A DNA stretch of 64,000 nucleotides from Kangiella shandongensis. GTDB lineage: Bacteria > Pseudomonadota > Gammaproteobacteria > Enterobacterales > Kangiellaceae. Below the pieces are notes generated by a model. That model worked only from the letters and a program-made list of their open reading frames with translations, did not search any database and was not told the origin of the DNA. Shown here piece by piece: positions 52,456-61,923 of this stretch. The stretch lies in NCBI RefSeq assembly GCF_020005365.1, contig NZ_JACNML010000001.1, positions 62,001-126,000 of the forward strand, written 5' to 3'. The position numbers and the translations under genes are program-made. Each line of letters begins with the position of its first letter. Position 1 is the stretch's first letter.

Positions 52456-53777
52456 TATTCAACCTCCAAAATCATCGCTGCACCCAGACCGCCTGCTGCA
52501 CATGCTGTCGTTAATCCCAGACCGCCGCCGCGTCGTTTTAATTCGTTTAATGTTTGCGTAATCATGCGCGCGCCGGTTGCGGCGAACGGATGACCATAAG
52601 CAAGGGAGCCGCCCAGCACGTTAAATTTGTCCATATCAATCTCGCCAATTTTGGTGCGCTGCCCCAGATGTTCTTTGGCGAATTTGGTTGAACCAAAGGC
52701 CTGGATATTCGAGATGGTCTGCGCGGCAAAAGCCTCATGCATATCGATCAAGTCCAGATCGCTTAGTTTCAGCTTGGCTTTTTTCAGCGCCTTTGGCGTG
52801 GCGTAGGAAGGCCCCATCAGCATATCGTGATCGGCTTCGATCGCAGCAAAAGCATAACTTTTAATATAGCCTAACGGTTCATAGCCCAGGGCCTTGGCCT
52901 GAGACTCCTTCATCAACACAACGGCCGCCGCACCGTCACTTAGCGGTGTCGAGTTTGCCGCAGTCAAGGTACCGTATTTTTTATCGAATGCCGGACGTAG
53001 CTTAGCGTAGCCATCAAGCGTTGAATCAAAGCGCACTATATTGTCCTGGTGTAACGGATCTTTAGTATAAGGTTCGGCATAAGCCGTCATAACTTCACCA
53101 TCCAGTTTCCCTTCCTCCCAGGCTTGAGCCGCCAATGTGTGGGAACGATGAGCCAGCTCATCCTGCTCCTGACGGGTGATACCACGATCTCGCGCCATCT
53201 GCTCAGCATTTTGCCCCATGGTCAGCCCGGTGGAATATTCTTTAATGGCAGGAGGCACCGGCAATAAATCTTTGAAACGCAACTTCTTCAATATCGACAA
53301 TTTCTGGCCCATGGTTCTGGCTTTCTGCAAATCAACCAAAGCCAAAGACAGCTTTTTACTGACTCCAATGGGTACGACCGATGAGGAATCAGCACCACCG
53401 GCAATACCGACCGAAACGTCACCCACCATAATGGACTCAGCCAGGCAGGCAACACTCTGGAAACTGGTAGCGCAAGCACGTGATACGGAAAAAGCGTCGG
53501 TATGCACATCCATCGGCGTACCCAATACAATTTCACGAGCGATGTTCGGTGCTTCCGGCAAAACGACTACCTGTCCAAAAACCACGCGCTCAATCAACTT
53601 AGGTTCAAGCTCCGTTTTCTGCATTAGTTCGTTAACCACCATTTTGCCTAACTCAATAGCGTTAATCCCCCTGAAATGGGTCGCCTGCTTGGCAAATGGG
53701 GTTCTGAGTCCGGACACAATAGCAACACGGTCCTCTTTCTTGGAGCGGGTTGTCTTCTTTGTGGTGTTTTCGCTCAT
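52455..53777 (-). CDS. fadI: 3-ketoacyl-CoA thiolase FadI
   Basis: 440 aa from ATG at 53777, which has AGGAGAC 5 nt before it; an in-frame ATG at 53924 would add 49 residues across the promoter/operator and is rejected. Thiolase signatures: active-site Cys in [19 protein letters not shown]-terminal [12 protein letters not shown] (His) and [13 protein letters not shown] (second Cys). E. coli FadI is 436 aa. It releases acetyl-CoA in the last beta-oxidation step. A PsrA-type palindrome lies about 53 bp upstream. Confidence 0.94.
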   Translation of the reverse strand: MSENTTKKTTRSKKEDRVAIVSGLRTPFAKQATHFRGINAIELGKMVVNELMQKTELEPKLIERVVFGQVVVLPEAPNIAREIVLGTPMDVHTDAFSVSRACATSFQSVACLAESIMVGDVSVGIAGGADSSSVVPIGVSKKLSLALVDLQKARTMGQKLSILKKLRFKDLLPVPPAIKEYSTGLTMGQNAEQMARDRGITRQEQDELAHRSHTLAAQAWEEGKLDGEVMTAYAEPYTKDPLHQDNIVRFDSTLDGYAKLRPAFDKKYGTLTAANSTPLSDGAAAVVLMKESQAKALGYEPLGYIKSYAFAAIEADHDMLMGPSYATPKALKKAKLKLSDLDLIDMHEAFAAQTISNIQAFGSTKFAKEHLGQRTKIGEIDMDKFNVLGGSLAYGHPFAATGARMITQTLNELKRRGGGLGLTTACAAGGLGAAMILEVE

Positions 53778-53829
53778 GATGTCTCCTAATAAAGTGTTCT
53801 CACCTGATTCTACCGAAACACCGCAGGAT

Positions 53830-53847
53830 TTCAAACGAATGTTTGAA
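53830..53847. promoter_or_regulatory. PsrA-type operator upstream of fadIJ
   Basis: Perfect inverted repeat TTCAAAC-GAAT-GTTTGAA. The core CAAAC-N4-GTTTG fits the published PsrA box of Pseudomonas (G/CAAAC-N2-4-GTTTG/C), where this TetR-type regulator represses beta-oxidation genes until long-chain fatty acids bind. It lies in the 236-bp divergent gap between fadI and the second moxR gene. Confidence 0.65.
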
Positions 53848-54013
53848 TCAGATATATAAGCACGAAGGCCCCAATCGTCCTGTATTAACAAATAGTTGCA
53901 ACTTTTTATGGTTTTTTGATACAAAACAGCCTGCAGATGCTTTACATTAACTCAGTTCACTATTTCCCATGCTGACTGGGTATAAACACATTTTACGTGC
54001 AGAAAGGCAATTC

Positions 54014-54973
54014 ATGAGTACAAAAGAACAATTTATCCAGCTTGATGAATTTTTAAAATCCCGCATTATTGGTCAGGAGAGTCTGGTTCACCGAATGATC
54101 ATCGCCCTGCTCGCTGATGGCCACATACTGGTAGAAGGCGCGCCAGGCTTAGCCAAAACCCGAGCCATCAAAGAGCTATCCACGGCGATGGAAGGAACCT
54201 TCCACCGTGTTCAGTTTACTCCAGACTTATTGCCTGCAGACTTAACCGGAACAGAAATCTATCGTCCTCAGGATGGTAGCTTCCACTTCCAGAAAGGGCC
54301 TCTGTTCCATAACCTTATCCTTGCCGATGAGATTAACCGGGCTCCCGCCAAGGTCCAGTCGGCTTTACTCGAAGCCATGGCAGAAAGGCAGATAACCGTG
54401 GGCAGAGACAGCTTTCCCTTACCAGACTTTTTCCTGGTCATGGCCACGCAAAATCCCATCGAGCAGGAAGGCACTTATCCATTGCCGGAAGCTCAACTTG
54501 ATCGCTTCTTAATGCACGTCGAAGTGGATTACCCTGATCATGCAGCTGAAGCGCAAATTCTTACCGTTAATCGGCAGGAAGCCTTATCAGGCGAAACCCC
54601 AACAATGCTAACCATTAGTCAGAAGGAACTGTTTGCCGCGCGTAAGGAAGTGCTTGCCGTCCATATGGCGGAAGAAGTTGAGCAATACCTGATTCAGCTC
54701 ATCATTGCGACTCGTGCACCGGAGCAGCACGCAGCAGAGCTAGCACACTATATCGAGTATGGCGCCAGTCCACGTGCTACCATTGCCCTGGATCGTTGCG
54801 CCCGCGCTTACGCCTGGCTGGATAACCGAGACTATGTTACTCCCGGCGATGTCCAGGCTATCCTCGGCGAAATTTTACGCCACCGCATTATCCTGAGCTA
54901 TCAGGCAGAAGCCGAAGGCGTGACCACTAACGACGTCATCAATAAGCTTATCGAACTGATTCCTACGCCTTAA
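54014..54973 (+). CDS. MoxR-family AAA+ ATPase (second system, Bat operon)
   Basis: 319 aa from ATG at 54014 with AGAAAGG before it; an in-frame ATG at 53969 lacks a site. Walker A is EGAPGLAKTR (Ala in place of the usual Gly before Lys, common in MoxR), Walker B LILADEINR, sensor VMATQNP, then YPLPEAQLDRFLMHVEVDYP and GASPRATIALDRCARAYA. First gene of MoxR-DUF58-DUF4381-BatA-BatB/C-BatD, a module known for aerotolerance and envelope stress in several bacteria. Confidence 0.92.
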   Translation: MSTKEQFIQLDEFLKSRIIGQESLVHRMIIALLADGHILVEGAPGLAKTRAIKELSTAMEGTFHRVQFTPDLLPADLTGTEIYRPQDGSFHFQKGPLFHNLILADEINRAPAKVQSALLEAMAERQITVGRDSFPLPDFFLVMATQNPIEQEGTYPLPEAQLDRFLMHVEVDYPDHAAEAQILTVNRQEALSGETPTMLTISQKELFAARKEVLAVHMAEEVEQYLIQLIIATRAPEQHAAELAHYIEYGASPRATIALDRCARAYAWLDNRDYVTPGDVQAILGEILRHRIILSYQAEAEGVTTNDVINKLIELIPTP

Positions 54974-54987
54974 CGGCAGTTAATCAC

Positions 54988-55977
54988 ATGACCGAACACA
55001 ACGTTACAGCACAACAGGCCAGACAGCACAGCATCGAACTTAGCCTCGAGCAGCTGATCGCCTGTCAGTACTGGGCTAAAGAGTCGATCCCATTACCACA
55101 TAAGAAGACACGAGCCCACCTGGTCGGGGGTCATCTGTCACCGTTTAAAGGGCGCGGTATGGAGTTTGCCGAGGTCAGACAATACCAGCCCGGTGATGAT
55201 ATTCGCACCATTGACTGGCGCGTGACGGCTCGTACCGGCAAAGTCCATACCAAAGTTTTTCAGGAAGAACGTGAACGCCCGGTATATATTGTGACCGATT
55301 TGCAGGACACCATGTTCTTTGGCTCAAAAAACCGCTTCAAATCCACGCTGGCCTGCTTACAGTCGGCACGGGCTTTTTGGGCTGCATTTAACAGCGGCAA
55401 CCGCGTAGCAGGCTTATTCAGTACCGCTAACAAGCATATTGAGTTAAAACCTTCCAACCGCCGCCAGAATGGTCTACGCCTACTGCAACACCTGATGGAG
55501 TTACACAACCAGCGTTTAAGACAGGTTTATAGCGATAACGACGCTTACCAGATTAACCAATCCTCGTTGAGTGATACCTTGCTGCGCCTAAGGCACCTGG
55601 TCAAAGGCGGCAGCCTGATTTATATTTTTAGCGACTTTATGAATCTCAATCCGGAATGTCAGCAGCACCTGACCTACTTGGCACAACATAATGATATTTA
55701 TGGCGTAATGATTTACGATCCACTGGAGTCGAAGATACCAGTTCCCGGTCAATATACTTTGACCGACGGCTTACAGCATGTACACATTGACGCTACCAAC
55801 ACCCGTGACATGCAGCGTCATGAAGCACACTTTCAACAGAAAGTAGTGTCGATTCAGCAGCAGTTTACGCAGACCCAGTCGACCTTTACCTGGTGTTCAA
55901 CGGCAGATTCTATGACAGATTTAGCCTTGGATCCCAGCATAAGCCATGTCAACCAGCGGAACCGGGTGCAAGTATAA
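54988..55977 (+). CDS. DUF58-domain protein (second MoxR system)
   Basis: 329 aa, no membrane helix at its N-terminus, unlike the first system's DUF58 protein. DUF58 motif GRGMEFAEVRQYQPGDDIRTIDWRVTARTGKVHTKVFQEER (residues about 52-92) continues into a VWA-like region with RPVYIVTDLQDTMFFGS and LIYIFSDFMNL. Cytoplasmic partner of MoxR. It starts 14 bp after moxR and ends 3 bp before the next gene. Confidence 0.9.
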   Translation: MTEHNVTAQQARQHSIELSLEQLIACQYWAKESIPLPHKKTRAHLVGGHLSPFKGRGMEFAEVRQYQPGDDIRTIDWRVTARTGKVHTKVFQEERERPVYIVTDLQDTMFFGSKNRFKSTLACLQSARAFWAAFNSGNRVAGLFSTANKHIELKPSNRRQNGLRLLQHLMELHNQRLRQVYSDNDAYQINQSSLSDTLLRLRHLVKGGSLIYIFSDFMNLNPECQQHLTYLAQHNDIYGVMIYDPLESKIPVPGQYTLTDGLQHVHIDATNTRDMQRHEAHFQQKVVSIQQQFTQTQSTFTWCSTADSMTDLALDPSISHVNQRNRVQV

Positions 55978-55980
55978 ATC

Positions 55981-56517
55981 ATGAATAATGCAGCAACTAA
56001 CTCAAAGCAACAAACACAATTACTTGAACAGTTACGGGATGTTCATGCACCCGCAACTGTCGACTGGTGGCCACTGGCCCCCGGCTGGTGGGTTATTATC
56101 GGCTTGGTCATCTTGCTTGCCGTATTATTTGCTATAAAGCTATACTTGAAAAAACGCTACTATCGTTACTCTCGTCTGGCCATTGCCGAGCTCGAACAAC
56201 TCAAAACGAGTCACGAGCCACGCTGGTTGGCCAAAGCACAAAATATCATGCGCCGTGTCAGCCTATGTTACCTGCCACCACAAGACATTAAACAACTGGC
56301 CCAAACGGAATGGCAGGAACTACTACGAGCAACCAATAACAGAAGCTTAAGTGAGCAGACACTCGAAGCATTTGTCGACTTGCCATATAAGCCAGCAAGA
56401 GCCTCATCTGATCTCAACCGGGTGCAAGTCCTGAATGAAGTCATTGACTGGACATCACAACTGCCAGTACAGAGTAAACGCTGGCCGTTGGATACTGGAG
56501 AAAACGACGATGTTTGA
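55981..56517 (+). CDS. DUF4381-family membrane protein
   Basis: 178 aa. One membrane helix (WVIIGLVILLAVLFAIKLYL, about residues 30-50) follows a short APATVDWWPLAPGWW segment typical of DUF4381 proteins in Bat operons; the rest is a cytoplasmic helical domain (LAIAELEQLK, LPPQDIKQLAQTEWQELL). Role unknown, probably couples MoxR/DUF58 with the VWA proteins. Its 3' end overlaps batA by 8 bp. Confidence 0.85.
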   Translation: MNNAATNSKQQTQLLEQLRDVHAPATVDWWPLAPGWWVIIGLVILLAVLFAIKLYLKKRYYRYSRLAIAELEQLKTSHEPRWLAKAQNIMRRVSLCYLPPQDIKQLAQTEWQELLRATNNRSLSEQTLEAFVDLPYKPARASSDLNRVQVLNEVIDWTSQLPVQSKRWPLDTGENDDV

Positions 56518-57529
56518 ATTTCAGTGGCCCTGGCTTTTATTGCTACTTCCTTTGCCGTTAATCGTCTGGTGGTTTGAAGAACGCAAACAGCGTCAGCAAG
56601 CGCTCAAAGCTCCCCTGTTTCTGTATTGGAAAGTCCAGCATCAGCAAGGCAATAAGCGTAAAAGCCATTTCCCCTGGTATAATTTCATTCTGTGGTTACT
56701 GCTTATCATTGCCGTTGCTCGCCCCACCTGGGTCGGAGACTCGGTGGCTTTGCCCAGCAGCGGTCGTGACTTAATGGTCAGTGTTGATATTTCCGGCTCT
56801 ATGGAAATGGAAGATATGATGCTTCAAAACCGGCAGGTCAACCGCCTGGCCGCCGTAAAAGCCTTAATGACCGACTTTATTAAACGTCGTGGTGGCGATC
56901 GCCTCGGACTGATTCTGTTTGGTGAGCAGGCTTATCTACAAACACCATTGACGTTTGATCTTAAAACGGTTCAGCTGATGTTGGATGAAACCGAAATTGG
57001 CCTGGCGGGTTCATCGCGTACGGCCATTGGCGACAGCATCGGTTTAGCGGTCAAACGCTTAAAAGATCGGGATGCTGATAACCGTGTTCTCATCCTCCTC
57101 ACTGACGGTCAGAACAATACGGGAGTGCTTAATCCGGTTCAAGCTGCCGAACTGGCCGAACACGCCGGTATTACTATCTATACCATTGGCGTCGGTGCCG
57201 ATAAAATGGTGGTACGTAACAGCTTCTTTGGTAACCGTACCGTTAACCCGTCCAAGGAACTAGATGAAGAAACGTTAATGGCTGTAGCAAAGAAAACGGG
57301 AGGTCAATACTTTCGGGCCAGAAATACGCAGGAGCTAGAGCAAATTTATGGCAAGCTGGACGAGCTGGAGCCTGTCGAAGATATAGACCAGAGTTACCGC
57401 CCCAGCAAGGCTTTGTTTTATATTCCTTTGTTCTTCGCCATCGTGCTCAGCTTTATTCGGGTACTCTACAGCGTGCTTGTTTCTCGCTCCAGCAAAGCCC
57501 GCTCAAGTAGTGAGGTAGAGCATGCCTGA
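56510..57529 (+). CDS. batA: BatA-like VWA-domain membrane protein
   Basis: 339 aa from ATG at 56510 (MFEFQWPWLLLLLPLPLIVWW); an in-frame ATG at 56435 lies deep in the preceding gene. An N-terminal helix, a second helix near residue 60, then a von Willebrand A domain (about 85-285) with the MIDAS motif DISGSMEMED, LILFGEQAYLQTPLT and ILLTDGQNNTG, and a C-terminal helix (about 305-325). BatA proteins lie in the inner membrane with the VWA domain likely periplasmic. Overlaps batB by 8 bp. Confidence 0.9.
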   Translation: MFEFQWPWLLLLLPLPLIVWWFEERKQRQQALKAPLFLYWKVQHQQGNKRKSHFPWYNFILWLLLIIAVARPTWVGDSVALPSSGRDLMVSVDISGSMEMEDMMLQNRQVNRLAAVKALMTDFIKRRGGDRLGLILFGEQAYLQTPLTFDLKTVQLMLDETEIGLAGSSRTAIGDSIGLAVKRLKDRDADNRVLILLTDGQNNTGVLNPVQAAELAEHAGITIYTIGVGADKMVVRNSFFGNRTVNPSKELDEETLMAVAKKTGGQYFRARNTQELEQIYGKLDELEPVEDIDQSYRPSKALFYIPLFFAIVLSFIRVLYSVLVSRSSKARSSSEVEHA

Positions 57530-59261
57530 TTTGAGTTTATTCCACTTTATACGCCCCTGGGCATTATTATTGATAGTACCGGCGTTGCTACTGTTTTGGT
57601 TTTATCGCAAGCACGCCAGCTCGCAGGAAGGTTGGGCAGCACTCATCGATCAACATTTGTTGAGCTGGCTGGTCCCCCACTCCGAACAGGGTAGGCACCA
57701 GAAGTATTTACCGCGATTACTATTAACCTTCTGGATTATCGCAGCCATAGCATTAGCCGGGCCAACCTGGAAAAAGACACCACAACCGGTTTTCTCCAGC
57801 AAAGCCACCCAGGTAATACTATTGGATCTATCACTATCGATGGACAGCGATGATATCAAACCATCGCGTCTGGAGCGTGCTAAGTTTAAAATCAAAGATT
57901 ACCTTAAGCTGCATAACGAAGGATTAACCGGTTTAGTCGTTTATGCCGGTGACGGCTTTATACTAAGCCCCTTGACCAGCGACAAAGACACCATTGAGAA
58001 TCTACTGGGAGCCTTGTCAACCAAGATCATGCCTCTCCTTGGCAGCCGTCCCGAGCGTGGCTTTAAAAAAGCCATAGAACTACTGGATAACAGTGGCCTG
58101 GCTCAAGGTAAGATTCTGTGGTTTACCGACGGCGCAGAGAGTGAAAGTCTGGAAGCGATCGAAGATCAAATCGAAGATACGCCATACCAACTGAATATTC
58201 TCGCCATTGGAACCGAGGATGGTGCGCCCATAAAACTATCGGAAGAAGAAGGCTTTTTAAAGGACAATCGCGGCAACATTGTTATCCCGCAAATGAACTA
58301 TGCTCAACTGGCATCATTCGCAGAAAAGACCAATGCAGTACTAACCTCTGTAACCGTTGATAATCAGGATGTAAAACTCTTTGTACAGGCTTCTAATATC
58401 GCAACAGCAGATAATGCCGACGTTGACAACAAGTTTGTCGATGACTGGTTTGATTTAGGCTACTGGCTCGTTCTATTTCTGTTACCGCTAGTGTTATTAA
58501 GCTTCAAGCATCGCACCTTGTTGGGCTGTATCTGTCTGCTGAGTTTGTGCTCGGTGCTGTCACCTCAAGCTAAAGCCGACGCTATTGAAAACTTTTTCCT
58601 GAATTCGGATCAGCAAGGTAAGAAATTATTGGATGAGCAGGCATATTCCGAAGCTTATAGCACCTTTAACGATCCTCGCTGGAAAGCCCTGTCCGCCTAC
58701 CGCATGGGCAGCTACGATGCGTCCAATAACCTTTTAGAAAAGATTCCGCAGGAAACTCTGACAGCGGATGACTTTTATAACCAAGGTAATGCACTAGCGC
58801 TTAATGGACAGTATGATAAAGCGATTGAGGCATATGAACAGGCACTAGCACAACAGCCGGAGCATGAGGATGCCCGATACAATAAAAAGGTGGTAGAAAA
58901 ATTAAAGCAACAGCAGGAGCAGCAGCAACAAAACCAGCAGGAGCAAGATAAGCAGGGAGACTCAGACAGAGAGCAGCAGCAACAGGATAAACAAAGCTCT
59001 GAACAGCAGTCAGAACAAGAGTCTCAGGAACAACAACAAGAACAGCAGCAACAGACTCAACAGGAGCAGCAGGAACAAAAGCAACAACCCGAGCTGACCG
59101 AGCAAGAGCTTGAAGAGCAGTTCAAAGAGGAAGAGAAAGATCAAGAAATGGAACAGTGGTTACGACGTCTACCGGATGATCCCGGCGGCCTGTTGCGGCG
59201 TAAAATGTACCGTGAATATCAGCGTCGTGGACACAGGCAGCAAGTTGAAAAAAGTTGGTAA
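57522..59261 (+). CDS. batB: BatB/BatC-like VWA plus TPR protein with Gln-rich tail
   Basis: 579 aa. Two N-terminal helices, a VWA domain (about 88-260) with MIDAS DLSLSMDSDD, VVYAGDGFILSPLT and LWFTDGAES, membrane helices near 310-350, then a TPR pair (DDFYNQGNALALNGQYDKAIEAYEQAL, about 420-455). The C-terminus (about 465-560) is a low-complexity Q/E run coded by CAG/CAA/GAG, then LRRLPDDPGGLLRRKMYREYQRRG, a conserved tail of BatC-type proteins. So it fuses BatB and BatC. Overlaps batA by 8 bp; batD starts 6 bp after. Confidence 0.9.
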   Translation: MPDLSLFHFIRPWALLLIVPALLLFWFYRKHASSQEGWAALIDQHLLSWLVPHSEQGRHQKYLPRLLLTFWIIAAIALAGPTWKKTPQPVFSSKATQVILLDLSLSMDSDDIKPSRLERAKFKIKDYLKLHNEGLTGLVVYAGDGFILSPLTSDKDTIENLLGALSTKIMPLLGSRPERGFKKAIELLDNSGLAQGKILWFTDGAESESLEAIEDQIEDTPYQLNILAIGTEDGAPIKLSEEEGFLKDNRGNIVIPQMNYAQLASFAEKTNAVLTSVTVDNQDVKLFVQASNIATADNADVDNKFVDDWFDLGYWLVLFLLPLVLLSFKHRTLLGCICLLSLCSVLSPQAKADAIENFFLNSDQQGKKLLDEQAYSEAYSTFNDPRWKALSAYRMGSYDASNNLLEKIPQETLTADDFYNQGNALALNGQYDKAIEAYEQALAQQPEHEDARYNKKVVEKLKQQQEQQQQNQQEQDKQGDSDREQQQQDKQSSEQQSEQESQEQQQEQQQQTQQEQQEQKQQPELTEQELEEQFKEEEKDQEMEQWLRRLPDDPGGLLRRKMYREYQRRGHRQQVEKSW

Positions 59262-59267
59262 ATAACA

Positions 59268-61016
59268 ATGATGGCTCAAAATATACGGTTAAACATTTTT
59301 GCTAAGTTTCTACTATTAGCTTTATCTCTACTCCTGACGGCTACGGCTTCAGCTAAGATCACCTTGTCTTTAGATCGAACTGATATTCACGAGCATGAAA
59401 CCTTTCACCTCAGAGTTCAGGTCGAAGAGTCAAACACCTTAAGGCAGGGCGCCACAGAAAACTTTATTCCCGATGAAATCACCATTCGTAGCCGACAGGA
59501 ATATAACAGCAGCGTTATCGTTAACGGTCAATATAATTCACAGCGTGGCTGGGATTTTGAGCTACTGGCGGAAAAAGCTGGCACCTATACTATACCCGCG
59601 CTATCTATCGGTAATGAGCGCTCACAACCTTTTACCATCCGCATTTTACCGCAAAAGGACGACTTATCGGATACTAAAAACGCAAAAATAAAGCTGCGTG
59701 CCACTATCAGTGACGAAGAAGTCTATGTGCAACAACAGCTTATTTTTACCGTTCGTATTTACCGCTCAGTAGTGGCCCGTAATCAAAAAATCACCCCCAT
59801 TCGCGTTAGTAATGCACTGGTAGAACAGCTTGGTGATAATTCCAGTTTCGATGTGGTTAAAGATGGTAATAACTTCCAGGTGGTAGAACAACGTTACGCC
59901 ATTTTCCCTCAACAAAGTGGTGACATGGTCATTGAGCCTCTAACCTATAGCGCCACCATATTGGAAGACAACAACAGTCGTTCTCCCTGGCAACGCTCCC
60001 AATTAAAACCAGTCAGTTTAAGCACGCAAAAATACACCATTTCAGTAAAACCTAAACCACAAAATGCAGTCGAACCCTGGTTACCAGCCAAGAACCTAGA
60101 GCTGGAAGCAAGCTGGCAACCGGCCAACCAGACATTCAGAGTGGGTGAACCCGCAAACCTTGACTTAATCATCAAAGGTACCGGTCTGCTTAAAACACAA
60201 CTGCCTCCGTTAACCTTCCCCGAACAGGAAGGCATCACCATTTACCGCGATACACCACAGTATCGTCAACGCTTTAACCGTTTTGGCGTTAATAGCTACC
60301 ATTTTGAAAAAATTGCCGTTATCCCAAGCCTGTCTGGCGAAGTCACAATCCCAGAGTTAACGATCCCCTGGTGGAATGTGGACACCGATCAGCAGGAATA
60401 TGCGACCTTGCCGGCAATGACTTTTCGGGTAAACCCAAGCAATAAGCAGCTTAGCCAGAACAATCAACAAACGGTTATTCCCGACTCACAGCAAGTGGGG
60501 AGCATCGACAGCTCTGAGCTGTCCAGTGATCAGACGCAGCAAACAGACTCCTCTGCATCTCAAAAGAATTACTGGATGTATATCAGCCTCTCTCTAGCCG
60601 CTCTCTGGTTGCTCACGCTATTCGTCTGGTTTAAACAAAGACAACGCCGACACAGTCATACGATAGCTACGGGAGAATCCCAGGTAAGGTCGCCGGTAGC
60701 TCCCAGCACCCTAAAAAGAGCGACCTCGATGGCTAATAACAATGATGCCCGTGCCACCTCAAAGGCCCTGCTAAACTGGGTGGAACAGCAGGCGTCACTA
60801 CAACATATCCATAATCTCAACCAGCTTATTGATTACTGCCAGCAGCACCAGCTGGACAAGCTTGCTCAAGAGTTAAAAGCTCTACAGAAGAACCTGTATG
60901 CTGGCCCAGATACCTCCAAACCGTGGCAAGGAAGCGAACTCGCACGTCTGCTTCCTCAGCTCACAACGGACTTTAAACGAAAAGGCACAGCAGCATTACC
61001 CGGCCTCTATGATTAA
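59268..61016 (+). CDS. batD: BatD-like protein (oxygen tolerance)
   Basis: 582 aa. Signal peptide (LLLALSLLLTATASA-KI) then a series of Ig-like beta domains (ITLSLDRTDIHEHETFHLRVQV, AGTYTIPALSIG, VEPWLPAKNLELEASWQPANQTFRVGEPANLDLIIKG), the BatD family pattern, one membrane helix near 455-475 (YISLSLAALWLLTLFVWF) and a cytoplasmic tail. Predicted periplasmic face of the Bat complex. Last gene of the operon; 83 bp separate it from the SDR gene. Confidence 0.9.
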   Translation: MMAQNIRLNIFAKFLLLALSLLLTATASAKITLSLDRTDIHEHETFHLRVQVEESNTLRQGATENFIPDEITIRSRQEYNSSVIVNGQYNSQRGWDFELLAEKAGTYTIPALSIGNERSQPFTIRILPQKDDLSDTKNAKIKLRATISDEEVYVQQQLIFTVRIYRSVVARNQKITPIRVSNALVEQLGDNSSFDVVKDGNNFQVVEQRYAIFPQQSGDMVIEPLTYSATILEDNNSRSPWQRSQLKPVSLSTQKYTISVKPKPQNAVEPWLPAKNLELEASWQPANQTFRVGEPANLDLIIKGTGLLKTQLPPLTFPEQEGITIYRDTPQYRQRFNRFGVNSYHFEKIAVIPSLSGEVTIPELTIPWWNVDTDQQEYATLPAMTFRVNPSNKQLSQNNQQTVIPDSQQVGSIDSSELSSDQTQQTDSSASQKNYWMYISLSLAALWLLTLFVWFKQRQRRHSHTIATGESQVRSPVAPSTLKRATSMANNNDARATSKALLNWVEQQASLQHIHNLNQLIDYCQQHQLDKLAQELKALQKNLYAGPDTSKPWQGSELARLLPQLTTDFKRKGTAALPGLYD

Positions 61017-61099
61017 AGCCGACTAAATTGGCAGAAGAGTAACGGGTTGGTACAATGCCCGTCCTTAACGATTCAGATAAACAATGAGTAGGACATACT

Positions 61100-61858
61100 A
61101 TGGATTTCGCACAAACCAAAGCCCTTATCAGTGGCGGTGCTTCTGGCCTCGGTCTGGCAACAGCAAAACATATTATTGCTCAAGGCGGTAAAGTAGCTCT
61201 ATTAGATATCAATCAGGAACAAGGCGATGCTGCCGCGAAAGAGTTGGGTGATAATGCCATCTTTATCACCACCGACATCAGTCAGGAACAACAGGTTGAG
61301 GCAGCTGCAGACAAAGCAGCCGAGTTCATGGGTGGTATTAATCTTGCCGTTGGTTGTGCCGGCATTCTTGGAGCAGGCCTGATTCATAGCAAAAAGGGCC
61401 CCATGCCTGCTGATTATTTCCAAAAAGTCGTGGATATTAATCTGGTTGGTAGCTTTCTGCTGACGCGTGCCGCTTCGCGACACATGCAGGAAAATGAAGA
61501 AGTGAACGGTGAACGCGGAGTCATTATCCATACGGCATCCATCGCAGCCTATGAAGGTCAAGTCGGTCAAACAGCCTACTCAGCAACCAAGTCTGCCATA
61601 ACAGGCATGGTATTACCCTTAGCTCGAGAATTTGCCCGTATCAAGGTGCGAGTAATGGCTGTTGCGCCAGGCGTCTTTGAAACTCCAATGATGGAAAAAA
61701 TCACGCCGGAAGTTTGCGAAGAAATTGCCGCCGGTATTCCTAACCCATCCCGTTTCGGTAAGCCACAAGAATACGCGGAGCTAGTTCAGCATATTGCTGA
61801 AAATGCCTACCTTAATGGCACGACAATTCGTCTGGACGCTGCAGCTCGTTTACAGTAA
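61100..61858 (+). CDS. Short-chain dehydrogenase, 3-hydroxyacyl-CoA dehydrogenase type 2-like
   Basis: 252 aa classical SDR. NAD-binding GGASGLGLATA (TGxxxGxG), NAG variant VGCAGILGAG, catalytic Ser in HTASIAAYEG and YSATK (Tyr-x3-Lys). Sequence style (KKGPMPADYFQKVVDINLVGSFLL, VMAVAPGVFETPMME, PSRFGKPQEYAELVQHI) fits the HSD10/3-hydroxy-2-methylbutyryl-CoA dehydrogenase group active in branched-chain or fatty acid breakdown, in line with fadIJ nearby. Preceded by GAGTAGGACATACT as ribosome-binding region. Confidence 0.9.
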   Translation: MDFAQTKALISGGASGLGLATAKHIIAQGGKVALLDINQEQGDAAAKELGDNAIFITTDISQEQQVEAAADKAAEFMGGINLAVGCAGILGAGLIHSKKGPMPADYFQKVVDINLVGSFLLTRAASRHMQENEEVNGERGVIIHTASIAAYEGQVGQTAYSATKSAITGMVLPLAREFARIKVRVMAVAPGVFETPMMEKITPEVCEEIAAGIPNPSRFGKPQEYAELVQHIAENAYLNGTTIRLDAAARLQ

Positions 61859-61889
61859 CCCTGACAAAGGGCACTGTTTAGCTGTTTAT

Positions 61890-61923
61890 AAAAAGCGCCA
61901 GATATTATTGTTTGGTGCTTTTT
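61890..61923 (+). terminator. Terminator after SDR gene
   Basis: AAAAGCGCC (61891-61899) pairs with GGTGCTTTT (61914-61922, one G-T pair), then TTT. The hairpin's 3' arm overlaps the end of the 55-aa minus-strand gene. Confidence 0.6.

Noticed and set aside
53778-53924. N-terminal extension of fadI from an ATG at 53924
   Set aside because: It would cover the PsrA-type palindrome and has no thiolase similarity; ATG at 53777 has a strong ribosome site and gives the normal FadI length.
58900-59110. Trinucleotide microsatellite as a mobile or repeat element
   Set aside because: It is in frame with batB and encodes the Gln/Glu tail.
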